Assembly: GCF_000278215.1 (NCBI RefSeq)
Contig: NZ_JH725064.1
Coordinates: forward strand, 553,575 to 617,574
DNA from: Bartonella rattimassiliensis 15908
Lineage (GTDB): Bacteria; Pseudomonadota; Alphaproteobacteria; Rhizobiales; Rhizobiaceae
Reading direction: 5' to 3'
Length of the DNA: 64,000 bases
Shown here: positions 19,234 to 29,542 of the stretch, one piece after another
Numbering within the stretch: position 1 is the first letter of the stretch
Layout of the letters: the number at the start of each line of letters is the position of its first letter
Translations under genes and position numbers: made by a program
The notes under the pieces: model-generated
Told to the model about the DNA's origin: nothing
Databases searched by the model: none
The model's input: only the letters and a program-made list of their open reading frames with translations

Positions 19234-20490
19234 ATGTCACATTCAGTTGATGAACAAGCGCATAGTGATACAATTAGCAGAAAAATTGGCTATAAAGAAT
19301 TTGTTATTCTTATTGCTTCACTTATGGCTGTTAACGCTATAGCTGTTGACATTATGCTACCAGCTATGCCCAATATTTTGGATGGCTTAAATGTTCTCAA
19401 TGAAAATGATCAACATTATATTATTTCGAGTTATCTTATTAGCTATGGTATTGCTCAAATATTTTTTGGTCCAATAAGTGATCGATATGGACGACGTAAA
19501 CTTATTCTTCTTGGCCTTGCTTTTTATTCATTTACGGCAATTGGCTGTGCTTTTGTAACTGATTTTTCTCTCTTACTCATTTTGCGTATCTTACAAGGTA
19601 TTGGAGGAGCAGCTATGCGCGTTCTTACGGTTTCCGTTGTACGTGATCTCTATAGTGATCGAAAAATGGCAGAAGTCATGTCTATTGTTATGATGGTTTT
19701 TCTTATTGCCCCAATGATTGGCCCTGCAACAGGACAGATCATTTTATTGCTTGGCCATTGGCAATTTATTTTTATTTTCATGGCAATGATTGGTTTTGGG
19801 CTGATGATTTGGATTCAATTTCGCTTGCCTGAAACACTTTATGAGCGACGTCCTCTTTCTTTTTTTTCCGTAAAACACAACTTATGGGTCATTTTAACAA
19901 ACCGTACGACACTTTGCTACACACTTGCAACTTCAATCGTTTTAGGCTGTATTTTTATTGCTGTTAATACATCACAACAAATCTATGAAGGAATTTATAA
20001 CTTAGGCTTTTGGTTTCCTATAGCATTTGCAATCGGTGCTGCATTTCAGGCTTTCTCATCATTCATGAACTCTCAATTTGTCGGACGTCTTGGAATGCGG
20101 CGTATTGCTCATGCTATGCTTTTGCTCTTTTGTGCCACTTCATGCATTTGGTTTATTGGATCCATCTTAGCAGATGGAGTTATCCCTTTTCCTTTTTATA
20201 TGGCATTATATTGTATATTAATGTTTACCTGCGGTGGCATTTTGGCCAATTTCAATACACTCGCTCTAGAATCTATGGGGGAGATTGCTGGAACAGCCTC
20301 TTCTGTATCCGGCTTTCTCCAAACATCTATCGGTGCAGGATTAAGTTTTTTTATTGCGCAACGATTTGATGAAACAACCATTCCAAACTCAGCAGGTTTT
20401 TTCTTTCTAAGTCTTATTGCTATACTTCTTGTTTTATGGGCTGAACGAGGTCATCTTTTTAGGCAATATCATAGTAATCCTAACAAATAA
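19234..20490 (+). CDS. MFS multidrug efflux transporter, Bcr/CflA type
   Basis: A 418-residue inner-membrane protein with about 12 hydrophobic segments. Motif A of the drug:H+ antiporter-1 group, FGPISDRYGRRKLILLG, lies between the second and third segments, and the first segment contains NAIAVDIMLPAMPNI, where the Asp is typical of Bcr/CflA. RILQGIGGAAMRVLTVSVVRD is the conserved fourth segment. Bcr/CflA members export drugs such as bicyclomycin or chloramphenicol, or dipeptides and cysteine; the substrate here is unknown. AAGGATA precedes the ATG. Confidence 0.85.
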   Translation: MSHSVDEQAHSDTISRKIGYKEFVILIASLMAVNAIAVDIMLPAMPNILDGLNVLNENDQHYIISSYLISYGIAQIFFGPISDRYGRRKLILLGLAFYSFTAIGCAFVTDFSLLLILRILQGIGGAAMRVLTVSVVRDLYSDRKMAEVMSIVMMVFLIAPMIGPATGQIILLLGHWQFIFIFMAMIGFGLMIWIQFRLPETLYERRPLSFFSVKHNLWVILTNRTTLCYTLATSIVLGCIFIAVNTSQQIYEGIYNLGFWFPIAFAIGAAFQAFSSFMNSQFVGRLGMRRIAHAMLLLFCATSCIWFIGSILADGVIPFPFYMALYCILMFTCGGILANFNTLALESMGEIAGTASSVSGFLQTSIGAGLSFFIAQRFDETTIPNSAGFFFLSLIAILLVLWAERGHLFRQYHSNPNK

Positions 20491-20608
20491 ATATTGCCAC
20501 AAAAGACCAGTAACATCTCTCTTGAACAATAAGAAAATGCCTATCACATCAAATACTTTAGTGTTAAATATTCGTATCTTTTTTTAAAGATGCACTTATC
20601 AAGTCAAT

Positions 20609-20778
20609 ATATTGATTTATAATAATAATTTGTAATTTTGCATATTGAATTAAGCCCCTAAGTATTGTAAGGTTCCCTTATTCCGAATTTGGTTATGTTG
20701 AATCAATTAAAATCACTTGCTTGCACATCACAAGCGAGGCTAGCGTGTAGGTAAAAATCGTATAAGAAAGGAATAAAA
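20609..20778 (+). repeat. leader repeat, copy A (before decayed integrase)
   Basis: This segment aligns with the bases before the intact integrase at 56318. The shared landmark TTGATTTATAAT begins exactly 167 bases before the initiation codon in both copies, and TTTTGCATATTGAAT, TTGAATCAAT, a small hairpin and the ribosome binding site ATAAGAAAGGA are shared, with no net insertion or deletion. The hairpin in this copy is GCTTG (20719-20723) with CAAGC (20731-20735). Confidence 0.8.
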
Positions 20779-21210
20779 ATGCCTCTTATGAATGGCTCTT
20801 TAATGCCAAGGCCTGTAGCATCTACCCAAGAGCTGTAAATATAATTGATGGTGTTGTTTTTTACTTCATAAACGTAAAGATGGTGGTTCTCTATAAATTT
20901 TATCTTATTCATGAAACTTTATTATCGTTATGCCATTCATAGCCACCCATCGTGAAATGGGATTAAGATGATTTAAAACATATCTCTAAAAAAGCACGTG
21001 AATTAGCAACACAATAGCGTTCTATTTTTCACGAGAAACGCAGTCCCATTAAAGAACGTCAGAAACAAAAACACAAAACAATGTGTAACTTCATCATAAA
21101 AAGACATTGCTCTAAAAATTCTTGAAGGCCACAAAGTTGAACGAAAGAATGATGATAAAGATGGAAACTATTTTTTATCTTTACGTCTTTACATTCTTCC
21201 TAAATGAAGC
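20779..21210 (+). pseudogene. decayed N-terminal copy of an Arm-type tyrosine integrase
   Basis: The first codons read MPLMNGSLMPRPVAST, matching MALMNRLNARSVATLG of the intact integrase at 56318, then a stop codon occurs at 20836. Downstream the match continues in shifted frames: CGTAAAGATGGTGGT near 20873, GTGAAATGGGATTAAG near 20952, CCATTAAAGAACGT near 21047, and a last recognisable part near 21165-21205 corresponding to the NWFVPLKLHILPK segment. It therefore covers about the first third of the gene, with several frameshifts, stops and a net insertion of about 28 bases by the middle. The catalytic domain is missing. It marks the site of an old integration or a duplication of the 56-kb element. 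Confidence 0.85.
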
Positions 21211-21556
21211 TGCATATTATCATAAAAAACACATTTTTCACCGACAGTACCGATGAATGACATAATGTTAAAAAAACAAACACACCTATTATTATACAAA
21301 CTTTTGTATTTGAAACAGTGTACAAGAAATATTTTTATTTTTTTCTTCAATAGTTTTTATGCACACGCTCTCTCTCATTATAGCATGATGGTATGCAAGA
21401 AAACAGTTTTGACTGATTTAATCTAAACAAGATCTAAATAAGAGAAAAACTCACACCTTAGTTTTTTTCAATATAAAAATAATGAATTATCTATTATAAA
21501 TTAGTGTCTTGTATATCATAGAACCAATACGGAATTTTCTCACGGATAAAATCCAT
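21211..21556. other. AT-rich spacer after the decayed integrase
   Basis: About 345 bases with no ORF, RNA or terminator I can support. It may contain further eroded element DNA, but nothing matches the rest of the intact integrase by eye. Confidence 0.4.
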
Positions 21557-23806
21557 TTAATTGATAAATTTTCCTGATCTTGGAAATCCTTTTGGAACAA
21601 AACGCCCGACACCCGCACGCGTTCCTATCCATTCCATGAGATCATCAGCTCGACGATTAAAGATTCGATCAGCTGTATCTTGCCAACTTAAGCCTTCTGA
21701 CAAATTAAAAGTCTTGACATCAACAATACCACCATCTTTATAACGCTGTAAGCGAACACCTTTACCGCGATTCATTTCTGGTATTTGTTCAATAGAAAAA
21801 ATAAGCATTTTGCGGTTTTCACCAACCACTGCAACATGATCACCATTGACCGGAACACAAAGTTTTACCCTATCAGGAGATTTCACATTCATCACTTGCT
21901 TTCCTTTTCGTGTATTGGCGATCACTTCTGTAGCAAGTACAATAAAGCCATTTCCATGAGATGAAACCAAAAGCAATTTTTCCTCTGCCTGATGCACAAA
22001 AGCTGTAAGAACATCATGCTCATCATCCATATCCACTAAAAGACGAATGGGTTCACCATGTCCCCGCCCACCAGGCAAACTATTTGCACTAATCGCAAAA
22101 AACTTTCCACCAGTACTTATCAACACAATCTTGTCGGTCGTAAATGCTGGAAATGCTAACTTTAAACTGTCTCCTTCTTTAAAAGAAAGTGTTTTATAAT
22201 CGTTCAAATGCCCCTTTAAAGCACGTACCCATCCCTTTTCAGAAATAACAATAGTAACCGGTTCTTTTTCGATCATTGCTTGTTGAATATCGTCAATATC
22301 ATGTCTTGGTGCCTCTTCAAATGTTGTACGCCTTTTTCCTAAGAGTGTCTCAGGACCAAAAATGTTTCGAACCTTTTTGATTTCTTCTGAAATTATTTTC
22401 CATTGTTTTATAGGAGAGTCTAACAAATTCTGTAATTTTTCTTTTTCAACTTTAAGAGTTTCAAACTCCTTACGAATTTCAAATTCCTCAAGCTTACGTA
22501 AAGAACGCAACCGCATATTAAGAATAGCTTCAGCTTGATTTTCTGTTAATTCAAAACGATGGATCAGCTGCTTTTTAGGCTCATCCTCTTCACGAATAAT
22601 CTGAATGACCTCATCGAGATTTAAATAGGCAATAAGATACCCATTGAGTATTTCCAATCGAGCATCAATTTGCTCAAGCAGATAATGAGAGCGACGAATA
22701 AGCACTTCCTGCCGATGTTCAAGCCATTGCTGTAAACTCTCGCGCAAAGAGAGAACATTGGGTATTCTTCCAGAAGATAAAACATTAAGATTAAGAGGAA
22801 ACCTCACTTCAAAATCCGTTAATTTAAAAAGGGATTCCATAAGAAGTTCAGGATCTACGGTACGATTCTTGGGAACAAGCACAATGCGGATATCTTCTGC
22901 TGACTCATCTTGAATATCCTCAAGCATTGGCAAACGCCGCGCAAGCAACAATTCTGCCGTTTTTTCAATAAGGCGTGATTTTTGAACTTGGTAGGGAATT
23001 TCAGTCACAACGATCACGTAAGAACCACGGCTGCCGGTTTCCTGATACCAACGCGAACGCAATCGAAAAAAACCCCGCCCTATACGATAAGATTCCTCAA
23101 TACTCTTTTTAGGTTCAACTAAAATACCACCTGTTGGGAAATCAGGTCCCAGCACAAATTGATTTAAATCCTCATCACGTGTATCAGAATGTTCAATCAA
23201 ATGCAGTGCTGCATCACAGAGTTCAGCAACATTATGGGGAGGAATAGATGTTGCCATACCAACAGCAATACCAGAAGAACCATTTGCTAAAAGATTAGGA
23301 AAAGCGGCTGGTAACACAACAGGCTCTTCATCTTCTTCATTATAGGTCAAACGAAAATCAATAGCATTTTCATTAATTCCTTCAAGCAATAATGCAGCCA
23401 CTTCAGTCATGCGTGCTTCCGTATAACGCATAGCAGCAGCATTATCACCATCAATATTACCAAAATTGCCTTGTCCATCGACCAACGGATAACGAACTGC
23501 AAAACTTTGAGCCAAACGTACCAAAGCATCATAAATAGATGCATCCCCATGAGGATGAAATTTTCCCATAACATCACCGACAATCCGTGCACATTTCGCA
23601 TAAGACTGTCCAGGATTGAGTTTGAGAAGACGCATCGCGTGAACAATCCGCCGATGAACAGGTTTCAATCCATCACGGACATCAGGCAATGCACGGTGCG
23701 TAATTGTAGAAAGCGCATAAGCCAAATAACGTTCCTGTAAAGCAGAACGTAATTCTATTGGTTCAATATGTTCTTTATCAAAAGGAAAATTCATTTTATC
23801 AGACAT
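21557..23806 (-). CDS. parC: DNA topoisomerase IV subunit A
   Basis: The DNA-cleaving subunit of topoisomerase IV, which unlinks daughter chromosomes. It has 749 residues. The catalytic Tyr128 lies in AAMRYTEAR, following the winged-helix region with [14 protein letters not shown] and [24 protein letters not shown]. The C-terminal part is a shortened beta-pinwheel, and the absence of a GyrA box separates it from GyrA. At the quinolone site, Ala89 stands where E. coli ParC has Ser80, and Asp93 where it has Glu84. ParE is not in the window. It is read alone on the minus strand. Confidence 0.93.
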   Translation of the reverse strand: MSDKMNFPFDKEHIEPIELRSALQERYLAYALSTITHRALPDVRDGLKPVHRRIVHAMRLLKLNPGQSYAKCARIVGDVMGKFHPHGDASIYDALVRLAQSFAVRYPLVDGQGNFGNIDGDNAAAMRYTEARMTEVAALLLEGINENAIDFRLTYNEEDEEPVVLPAAFPNLLANGSSGIAVGMATSIPPHNVAELCDAALHLIEHSDTRDEDLNQFVLGPDFPTGGILVEPKKSIEESYRIGRGFFRLRSRWYQETGSRGSYVIVVTEIPYQVQKSRLIEKTAELLLARRLPMLEDIQDESAEDIRIVLVPKNRTVDPELLMESLFKLTDFEVRFPLNLNVLSSGRIPNVLSLRESLQQWLEHRQEVLIRRSHYLLEQIDARLEILNGYLIAYLNLDEVIQIIREEDEPKKQLIHRFELTENQAEAILNMRLRSLRKLEEFEIRKEFETLKVEKEKLQNLLDSPIKQWKIISEEIKKVRNIFGPETLLGKRRTTFEEAPRHDIDDIQQAMIEKEPVTIVISEKGWVRALKGHLNDYKTLSFKEGDSLKLAFPAFTTDKIVLISTGGKFFAISANSLPGGRGHGEPIRLLVDMDDEHDVLTAFVHQAEEKLLLVSSHGNGFIVLATEVIANTRKGKQVMNVKSPDRVKLCVPVNGDHVAVVGENRKMLIFSIEQIPEMNRGKGVRLQRYKDGGIVDVKTFNLSEGLSWQDTADRIFNRRADDLMEWIGTRAGVGRFVPKGFPRSGKFIN

Positions 23807-24562
23807 AATATTAAAACAATAATTCCCATAATAATAGCAATTATTTTATAGGATTTATTTAAAGCAACTTTTTATGGTTCTAATTTTTTATTAAAAGTCA
23901 ATTACATAAAAAATAAATACCACAATTAAAACATGAACAGAAAATTATATCAATTTGAAAAATTTATACACGTTCTTCCCTCTTATCCTAAGCAATTTTA
24001 AATGATAAAAAACAAAGAAGTAAACAATATTTTTAAATAGAGCAATAAACATTTTCAAAATAAATAATATATTGATGTATAAAGAGAATTGATTTTTTAC
24101 AATTAAAAAAAACTCTCGAATATTATAGAATTCTCTCATTTTCAATTCATTCATGATAAATCAATCAGAAACATTTCCCTACTTATCACAAAAAGCAGAG
24201 CTACTCTCAAAAAAATAAAAGGGACTCTTATGGACATTTGAATGCAAGAACTATCGACAACATTGAAATATAGAAAGTAGAATAGTGGCCTTCCTCTGTA
24301 TTAAGTAAAGATGATTTTACACAATGACTTTTATAGTTATCCGTTTCACACAAACTAAGCATCGTAAACTAAAGCTAGCATCATAAAATGAAATTGACTA
24401 CATTGGAGAAATATTTCTTAAAAAAATAATGCTTTGTGAAAAACCAACACGAGAGGATTGCCAACCTATCTAAACTTTAGACAACAAACACTCTGACACC
24501 CCTGAGAAAGGATATCCAAAATTCACTCTCAGTAGAAAGATGTCAATAATCTACAATCAACT
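23807..24562. other. long AT-rich spacer between parC and aspS
   Basis: About 755 bases in which every frame is interrupted; the only open stretch is a 69-codon minus-strand run rich in Phe, Leu, Ile and Lys without a good ribosome binding site. No RNA gene, repeat or integrase-like remnant was recognised. It carries the upstream region of parC and the 3' region of aspS. Confidence 0.5.
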
Positions 24563-26356
24563 TTATAAACTATTTTTTTGAGTAGAAGTCATGCGGATTC
24601 CTAAATCACTTAATTGTATAGGAGAAACATCAGATGGAGCACTCATCAAAAGATCAAGCGCTTGTTGATTCATAGGAAACAAAGCAACTTCACGCAAATT
24701 TTTAACACCTTGCAACAGCATAATGATACGATCAATTCCCGCAGCCATACCACCATGGGGAGGAGCCCCATAATGGAATGCACGATAAAGACCACCAAAA
24801 CGATCTTTCACAACGTCTTTAGAAAGTCCTACCAGTTCAAAAACTTTAAGCATCATTTCTGGTAAGTGATTACGAATTCCACCTGATGCAATCTCATAAC
24901 CATTACAAACAAGATCATATTGAAAAGCTTTAAGAGTAAGAGGATCTTGACAAGCAAGAGCATTTTCTCCCCCTTGAGGCATGGAAAAAGGATTATGTGC
25001 AAAATCAATCTTTTTCTCATTTTCATTCCATTCAAAAAATGGAAAATCAACAATCCACGCCAAAGAGAAACTCTCTCTATCGAGAAGGTCCAATTCCTCC
25101 CCTACCCTTGTACGAGCTGCTCCAGCAAAAGATGCGAATTTTTTTGGATCTCCAGCCACAAAAAAACAGGCATCACCACCTTCAAGCCCAAGTTGTATAC
25201 GAAGCGCTTCAGTTCTTTGCTTACCAATATTTTTGGCGATAGGCCCAGCTCCCTCAAATTTTCCTTCTTCTTCACGCCAGAAAATATAACCGAGTCCTGG
25301 TTGCCCTTCATCTTGTGCCCATACATTCATACGATCACAAAAAGCACGGCTTCCACCCGTTTTAGCAGGGATAGCCCACACTTTCGCATTTTCATCATTC
25401 GCTAAAATCTGAGCAAAAACTTTGAAACCAGAATTATAAAAATGCTGAGAAACATCTTCCATAATGATCGGATTACGTAGATCAGGCTTATCAGAACCAT
25501 ATTTCTGCATTGCTTCATCGTAAGAAATGCGAGGAAAGTTTTGTGTCACAGTTTTTCCATCTGCAAATTCTTCAAAAATAGACCGCATAATGGGCTCCAT
25601 AGTTGTTAAAACATCTTCCTGCTCAACAAAACTCATTTCAACATCTAATTGATAAAATTCACCAGGAAGACGGTCTGCCCGCGGGTCTTCATCTCTAAAA
25701 CATGGAGCAATTTGAAAATAACGATCAAAACCTGACATCATCAATAACTGTTTATATTGCTGTGGTGCTTGCGGTAATGCATAAAACTTCCCCTGATGAA
25801 CACGACTTGGAACCAAAAAGTCACGCGCACCTTCAGGCGATGAAGCTGTCAAAAGCGGCGTCGTAAATTCCGTAAAACCATTATTTTGCATAGCCCGTCT
25901 CATAGCAGCAATAATTTCAGTCCGACGCATGATATTTTTGTGCATAGTCTCCCGACGCAAATCAAGAAAACGATACTTCAGTCGAATATCTTCTGGATAA
26001 TCAGGCTCACCAAAAACTGGTAAAGGAAGCTCATCAGATTTTGAAAGAATTTCCACCTCTTGTGCAAAAATTTCAATCTCACCTGTTGGAAGCGTTGCAT
26101 TAATAACCTCATCAGAACGTGCACACACTTCTCCATCCACACAAATAACCCATTCAGAACGCACTTTTTCAATCACTTTAAAAGCTGGTGAAGCAGGATC
26201 CGCAACAATTTGTGTGATTCCAAAATGATCACGTAAATCCACAAAAAGAATTCCTCCATGATCACGAACACGATGAACCCATCCCGAAAGACGGACTTGT
26301 GTCCCTACATCACATTTACGAAGAGCCGCACAATGATGACTGCGATAACGGTGCAT
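24563..26356 (-). CDS. aspS: aspartyl-tRNA synthetase
   Basis: A class II synthetase of 597 residues, the bacterial type with the GAD insertion. The N-terminal OB fold (1-105) binds the anticodon; [11 protein letters not shown] lies at 196-206, motif 2 ([11 protein letters not shown]) at 219-229, and motif 3 with GIDRI near 545. His33 in VRDHGG is the residue found in described non-discriminating AspRS, where E. coli has Leu30, which hints that it may also charge tRNA-Asn for later amidation by GatCAB; this is an inference. It is divergent from rnd and followed by a 755-base spacer. Confidence 0.95.
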   Translation of the reverse strand: MHRYRSHHCAALRKCDVGTQVRLSGWVHRVRDHGGILFVDLRDHFGITQIVADPASPAFKVIEKVRSEWVICVDGEVCARSDEVINATLPTGEIEIFAQEVEILSKSDELPLPVFGEPDYPEDIRLKYRFLDLRRETMHKNIMRRTEIIAAMRRAMQNNGFTEFTTPLLTASSPEGARDFLVPSRVHQGKFYALPQAPQQYKQLLMMSGFDRYFQIAPCFRDEDPRADRLPGEFYQLDVEMSFVEQEDVLTTMEPIMRSIFEEFADGKTVTQNFPRISYDEAMQKYGSDKPDLRNPIIMEDVSQHFYNSGFKVFAQILANDENAKVWAIPAKTGGSRAFCDRMNVWAQDEGQPGLGYIFWREEEGKFEGAGPIAKNIGKQRTEALRIQLGLEGGDACFFVAGDPKKFASFAGAARTRVGEELDLLDRESFSLAWIVDFPFFEWNENEKKIDFAHNPFSMPQGGENALACQDPLTLKAFQYDLVCNGYEIASGGIRNHLPEMMLKVFELVGLSKDVVKDRFGGLYRAFHYGAPPHGGMAAGIDRIIMLLQGVKNLREVALFPMNQQALDLLMSAPSDVSPIQLSDLGIRMTSTQKNSL

Positions 26357-26479
26357 GTTTTTTACCTTTGATTATAATATTCACATGCGCTAAAAACGCT
26401 TTTTAAGAACCATTTGTCAAGATATGAGAATAAAAACTCGAAAATAAAGTCAATATCAATAAAGGACAAATTTAATTTG

Positions 26480-27631
26480 ATGAATCTTATTACACAAACA
26501 ACAGATCTTAAAATTGCACTTAATGCTCTACGTACCTCTGATTTTGTAACAGTCGATACTGAATTCATCCGCGAAACAACTTTTTGGCCTCAACTGTGTT
26601 TAATCCAGCTTGCATCGCCAGATGTTACGGTTCTGATTGACCCGATAGCATCAGATATTGATTTGCAACCATTTTTTGACCTTATGATCGACAAAAAAGT
26701 TGTAAAAGTTTTTCATGCAGCCCGCCAAGATATTGAAATGATCTATCATCTTGGAGGAATTATTCCTTTCCCTCTCTTCGACACACAAATAGCAGGATCA
26801 TTTTGTGGCTTCGGTAATTCTATCTCCTATGATCAAATTGTACAGCACTGTACGGGGCATCATCTTGATAAATCCTCCCGCTTTACAGATTGGAGTTGTC
26901 GTCCTCTGTCTAAAAAACAACTGCTCTATGCACTTGCCGATGTAACCTATCTAAGAGATGTTTATCTATTATTGAAAAAAAAATTAGAAAAAAATCAACG
27001 TACTCACTGGATGGATGATGAAATAACGATTCTTTTAAATCCAAAAACCTATGATATACCAGAAAATGAAGCATGGAAAAAAGTGAAAGGAAAAGTTAAA
27101 AAGCCGCGTGAGCTTGCTGTACTACAAAAAATCACGGCTTGGCGTGAACGTGAAGCACGTAAACACAATATGCCACGTCGTCATATCATGAAAGATGAAT
27201 GTCTTATAGAAATAGCAACTCAACAACCAAAAGATGAATCTGCACTAAAACGGTTACGCAGTCTTCATAAGAACTGGGATAAACTTTCAATTGCACAATC
27301 ATTAATCAAAGCTGTCCACGAAGGCTTAGAAGTAGATCTTTCGACATTACCCCTCATTCCTAAACATTATCCACTCAATGATACGACAGTCGCTGTTATT
27401 GATCTGCTCAAAGTGTTATTAAAACTTGTTGCAAATGAAAACAGGATTGCTTCTAAAATTATAGCAACATCAAATGATTTAGAAAAAATCGCCACTGGAG
27501 AAGTAAAGAAAAATATACCTGCTATGAATGGCTGGCGCTATGAAATATTTGGTCAAAAAGCCGAACAACTGCTCAAGGGCCAGACAGGTCTTTACTTTAA
27601 CAACGGGAAAATAAGCACGAAGAAACTCTGA
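26480..27631 (+). CDS. rnd: ribonuclease D
   Basis: A 3'-5' exoribonuclease of 383 residues that trims tRNA and other small RNA precursors. The DEDDy catalytic residues are visible: Asp and Glu in VTVDTEFIRE, Asp in HAARQDIEM, and the Asp and Tyr of LADVTYLRDVY. The C-terminal part carries an HRDC domain (near 205-285: VLQKITAWREREARKHNMPRRHIMKDECLIEIA). The ATG at 26480 with AAGGA upstream matches family starts; the frame is open to 26414 but those residues are not conserved. Confidence 0.93.
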   Translation: MNLITQTTDLKIALNALRTSDFVTVDTEFIRETTFWPQLCLIQLASPDVTVLIDPIASDIDLQPFFDLMIDKKVVKVFHAARQDIEMIYHLGGIIPFPLFDTQIAGSFCGFGNSISYDQIVQHCTGHHLDKSSRFTDWSCRPLSKKQLLYALADVTYLRDVYLLLKKKLEKNQRTHWMDDEITILLNPKTYDIPENEAWKKVKGKVKKPRELAVLQKITAWREREARKHNMPRRHIMKDECLIEIATQQPKDESALKRLRSLHKNWDKLSIAQSLIKAVHEGLEVDLSTLPLIPKHYPLNDTTVAVIDLLKVLLKLVANENRIASKIIATSNDLEKIATGEVKKNIPAMNGWRYEIFGQKAEQLLKGQTGLYFNNGKISTKKL

Positions 27632-28018
27632 GTTAATTTAAAACGTTTTTATTTTAAAAAATCTATTACGCTACTTATCTACATTAATTGGGATGCGCTC
27701 TAGGAAAACGCAATAAGATAAATAAAGTCTGCTCAAGAAAATAGCAATTTTAATTGAGAAAAACCTAAAAAAACAAACAGTTTCTCATAAAAATTTTAAA
27801 AAGAAAAAAATATTATAATAAAAGCGTGCCTCATACCAAAATAGTAGCTTAGCGTAATAGAAAAACATGAAAAGAAGATGTATTACATCATTCTATCATA
27901 TAAAAATTCTTATCGAAATTGCTATCTAACAATCAAAAATGAGCCAGCGTAGCAATTAAAACACTTTCATAATAATACCTTTATAAGATATAAAACGCGA
28001 ATAAATTAGGGAGAAAAA
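27632..28018. other. intergenic region between convergent rnd and ppx
   Basis: About 390 bases where two converging transcripts end. It is AT-rich with several weak dyads and no strong stem followed by a T tract. No ORF or RNA was recognised. Confidence 0.4.
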
Positions 28019-29536
28019 TCAAAAAATTTCAAAAGCGAGAGGTCGTTTTATTATTTTTGATAACTTCTTTAATCGTCCCAGAGGGCGTTCTCCCAATAAT
28101 CCAGCATAATTCTTTGGGATCTGCAGGGTAATACGATCTGCTTCTTTATACCACGATAAATGAGGTAAAATCCCTCCAACAGAAGCACTAAAAAGATGAG
28201 CAATACGCATCGTTTCACCCAAAATACGTGCTTTCTCAATTATATTTTGCGTTGCTAACTGAAAAATGGGAAGAGATTCCTTATCAACCAGTAAACTCGT
28301 ATTGCGAAAAAAAACGGCAAGTGCCGCATAAAGACGCCCTTCATGAGAAATTCCTGGATAAGATCCTAATGCTATCTGATTTGCCGCTTCATTGCCTCGA
28401 TAATCTGGATGTATACGCCAACCAATATCAGCAAGAAGACAAGCAGCTTGCCGATAACGGTATTCATTTTCAGTTTCTGAAATTCCAAAAACTTCAAAGG
28501 CATTCGTCGTAAAATCAATAAGTTCTTCTGCTTGTTTTGGTGAACGTGCCCGTAAAATAGCCATTTCTGTGCATGCCGCAATGAGAGGATCTGAAAGTCG
28601 AATCTCCCGCGGCAATCGTGAATAAAGAAAACCTTCACGAACCCCAGCACCAGAAAAAATTATCTTTTCAAATTTCATACATTGAATGAGTTCAATAAGA
28701 ACTATCGCGCCATACGATAAAAGCTTCCGACGATTCTGTGAAACTGCTGCAATCCCTTTCATATTATCAATATTGCCATTTGCTACAAGACGTAAAAAGT
28801 TCTCCATTTCAGCAGCTTCAACTTCATAGCCATGCATAACAGGGAGCCGATAATGTTTCATTGCCATATGGAGTTTTGCCAAATTACGCCATGTTCCCCC
28901 TACGGCATAAAAATAACGCACCATACCTTTACGTGTACATGTAACAGAAGATTTACAAAATTGCTCATACACAATTTCTTTGGCTACAGCACTATCATTA
29001 TTTGATATATACTGTAACCGTAGGCTACCTAATGGAAGTGTTATTCCTTCACCGACATCAGAATGATCAATATCAATTAGTTCAAGACTTCCACCACCAA
29101 GATCTCCAGAAATGCCTTTTGGTTGATAAAAAGTAGAAACAATTCCATATGCTGAATACATAGCTTCTTCACTTCCTGAAAGAAGATATATTTTATTTTG
29201 CAAAATATTTTCAGCATGTTGAATAAATACTATGCCATTTTTTGCATCTCGTGCTGCCGCCGTTGCTAAAGTATAGACCTCATCTGCCCCGATCTGTCGA
29301 CAAAGCGTACGAAAACGCTTCAGTGTTTGCAACGCCATTTTCATTGATTTTTCTTCTAAAAATCCTGTTTTTGCCACACCATGACCAAGACCACAAAGAA
29401 TCTTTTCATTAAATAAAACCGTTGGAGAGCGAACCAGCCCCTCATAAATAACCAACCGAACAGAATTTGATCCAATGTCAATAACAGCAACAGGCTTACG
29501 TCCTTTTAGCCGACCTTGAGCATCTCTATATGTCAT
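28019..29536 (-). CDS. ppx: exopolyphosphatase (Ppx/GppA family)
   Basis: Releases phosphate from polyphosphate chains, or acts on pppGpp in some family members. It has 505 residues in the ASKHA fold: phosphate loop VAVIDIGSNSVRLVIYE near 17-33, and a second loop with ISGDLGGGSLELIDI near 142-156; the conserved Glu of the catalytic site is expected in the TLATAAARDAKNG region near 110-122. A C-terminal HD-like helical region follows. Its start lies 6 bases after the ppk stop, so ppk-ppx form an operon that makes and degrades polyphosphate. Confidence 0.93.
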   Translation of the reverse strand: MTYRDAQGRLKGRKPVAVIDIGSNSVRLVIYEGLVRSPTVLFNEKILCGLGHGVAKTGFLEEKSMKMALQTLKRFRTLCRQIGADEVYTLATAAARDAKNGIVFIQHAENILQNKIYLLSGSEEAMYSAYGIVSTFYQPKGISGDLGGGSLELIDIDHSDVGEGITLPLGSLRLQYISNNDSAVAKEIVYEQFCKSSVTCTRKGMVRYFYAVGGTWRNLAKLHMAMKHYRLPVMHGYEVEAAEMENFLRLVANGNIDNMKGIAAVSQNRRKLLSYGAIVLIELIQCMKFEKIIFSGAGVREGFLYSRLPREIRLSDPLIAACTEMAILRARSPKQAEELIDFTTNAFEVFGISETENEYRYRQAACLLADIGWRIHPDYRGNEAANQIALGSYPGISHEGRLYAALAVFFRNTSLLVDKESLPIFQLATQNIIEKARILGETMRIAHLFSASVGGILPHLSWYKEADRITLQIPKNYAGLLGERPLGRLKKLSKIIKRPLAFEIF

Positions 29537-29542
29537 TGGATT

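Noticed and set aside
20703..20912. Minus-strand ORF of 69 codons
   Set aside because: It lies antisense to the decayed integrase and its leader, which explain this stretch better.
24920..25405. Plus-strand ORF of 161 codons inside aspS
   Set aside because: It is antisense to conserved aspS coding sequence, has unlike composition and no recognisable domain.
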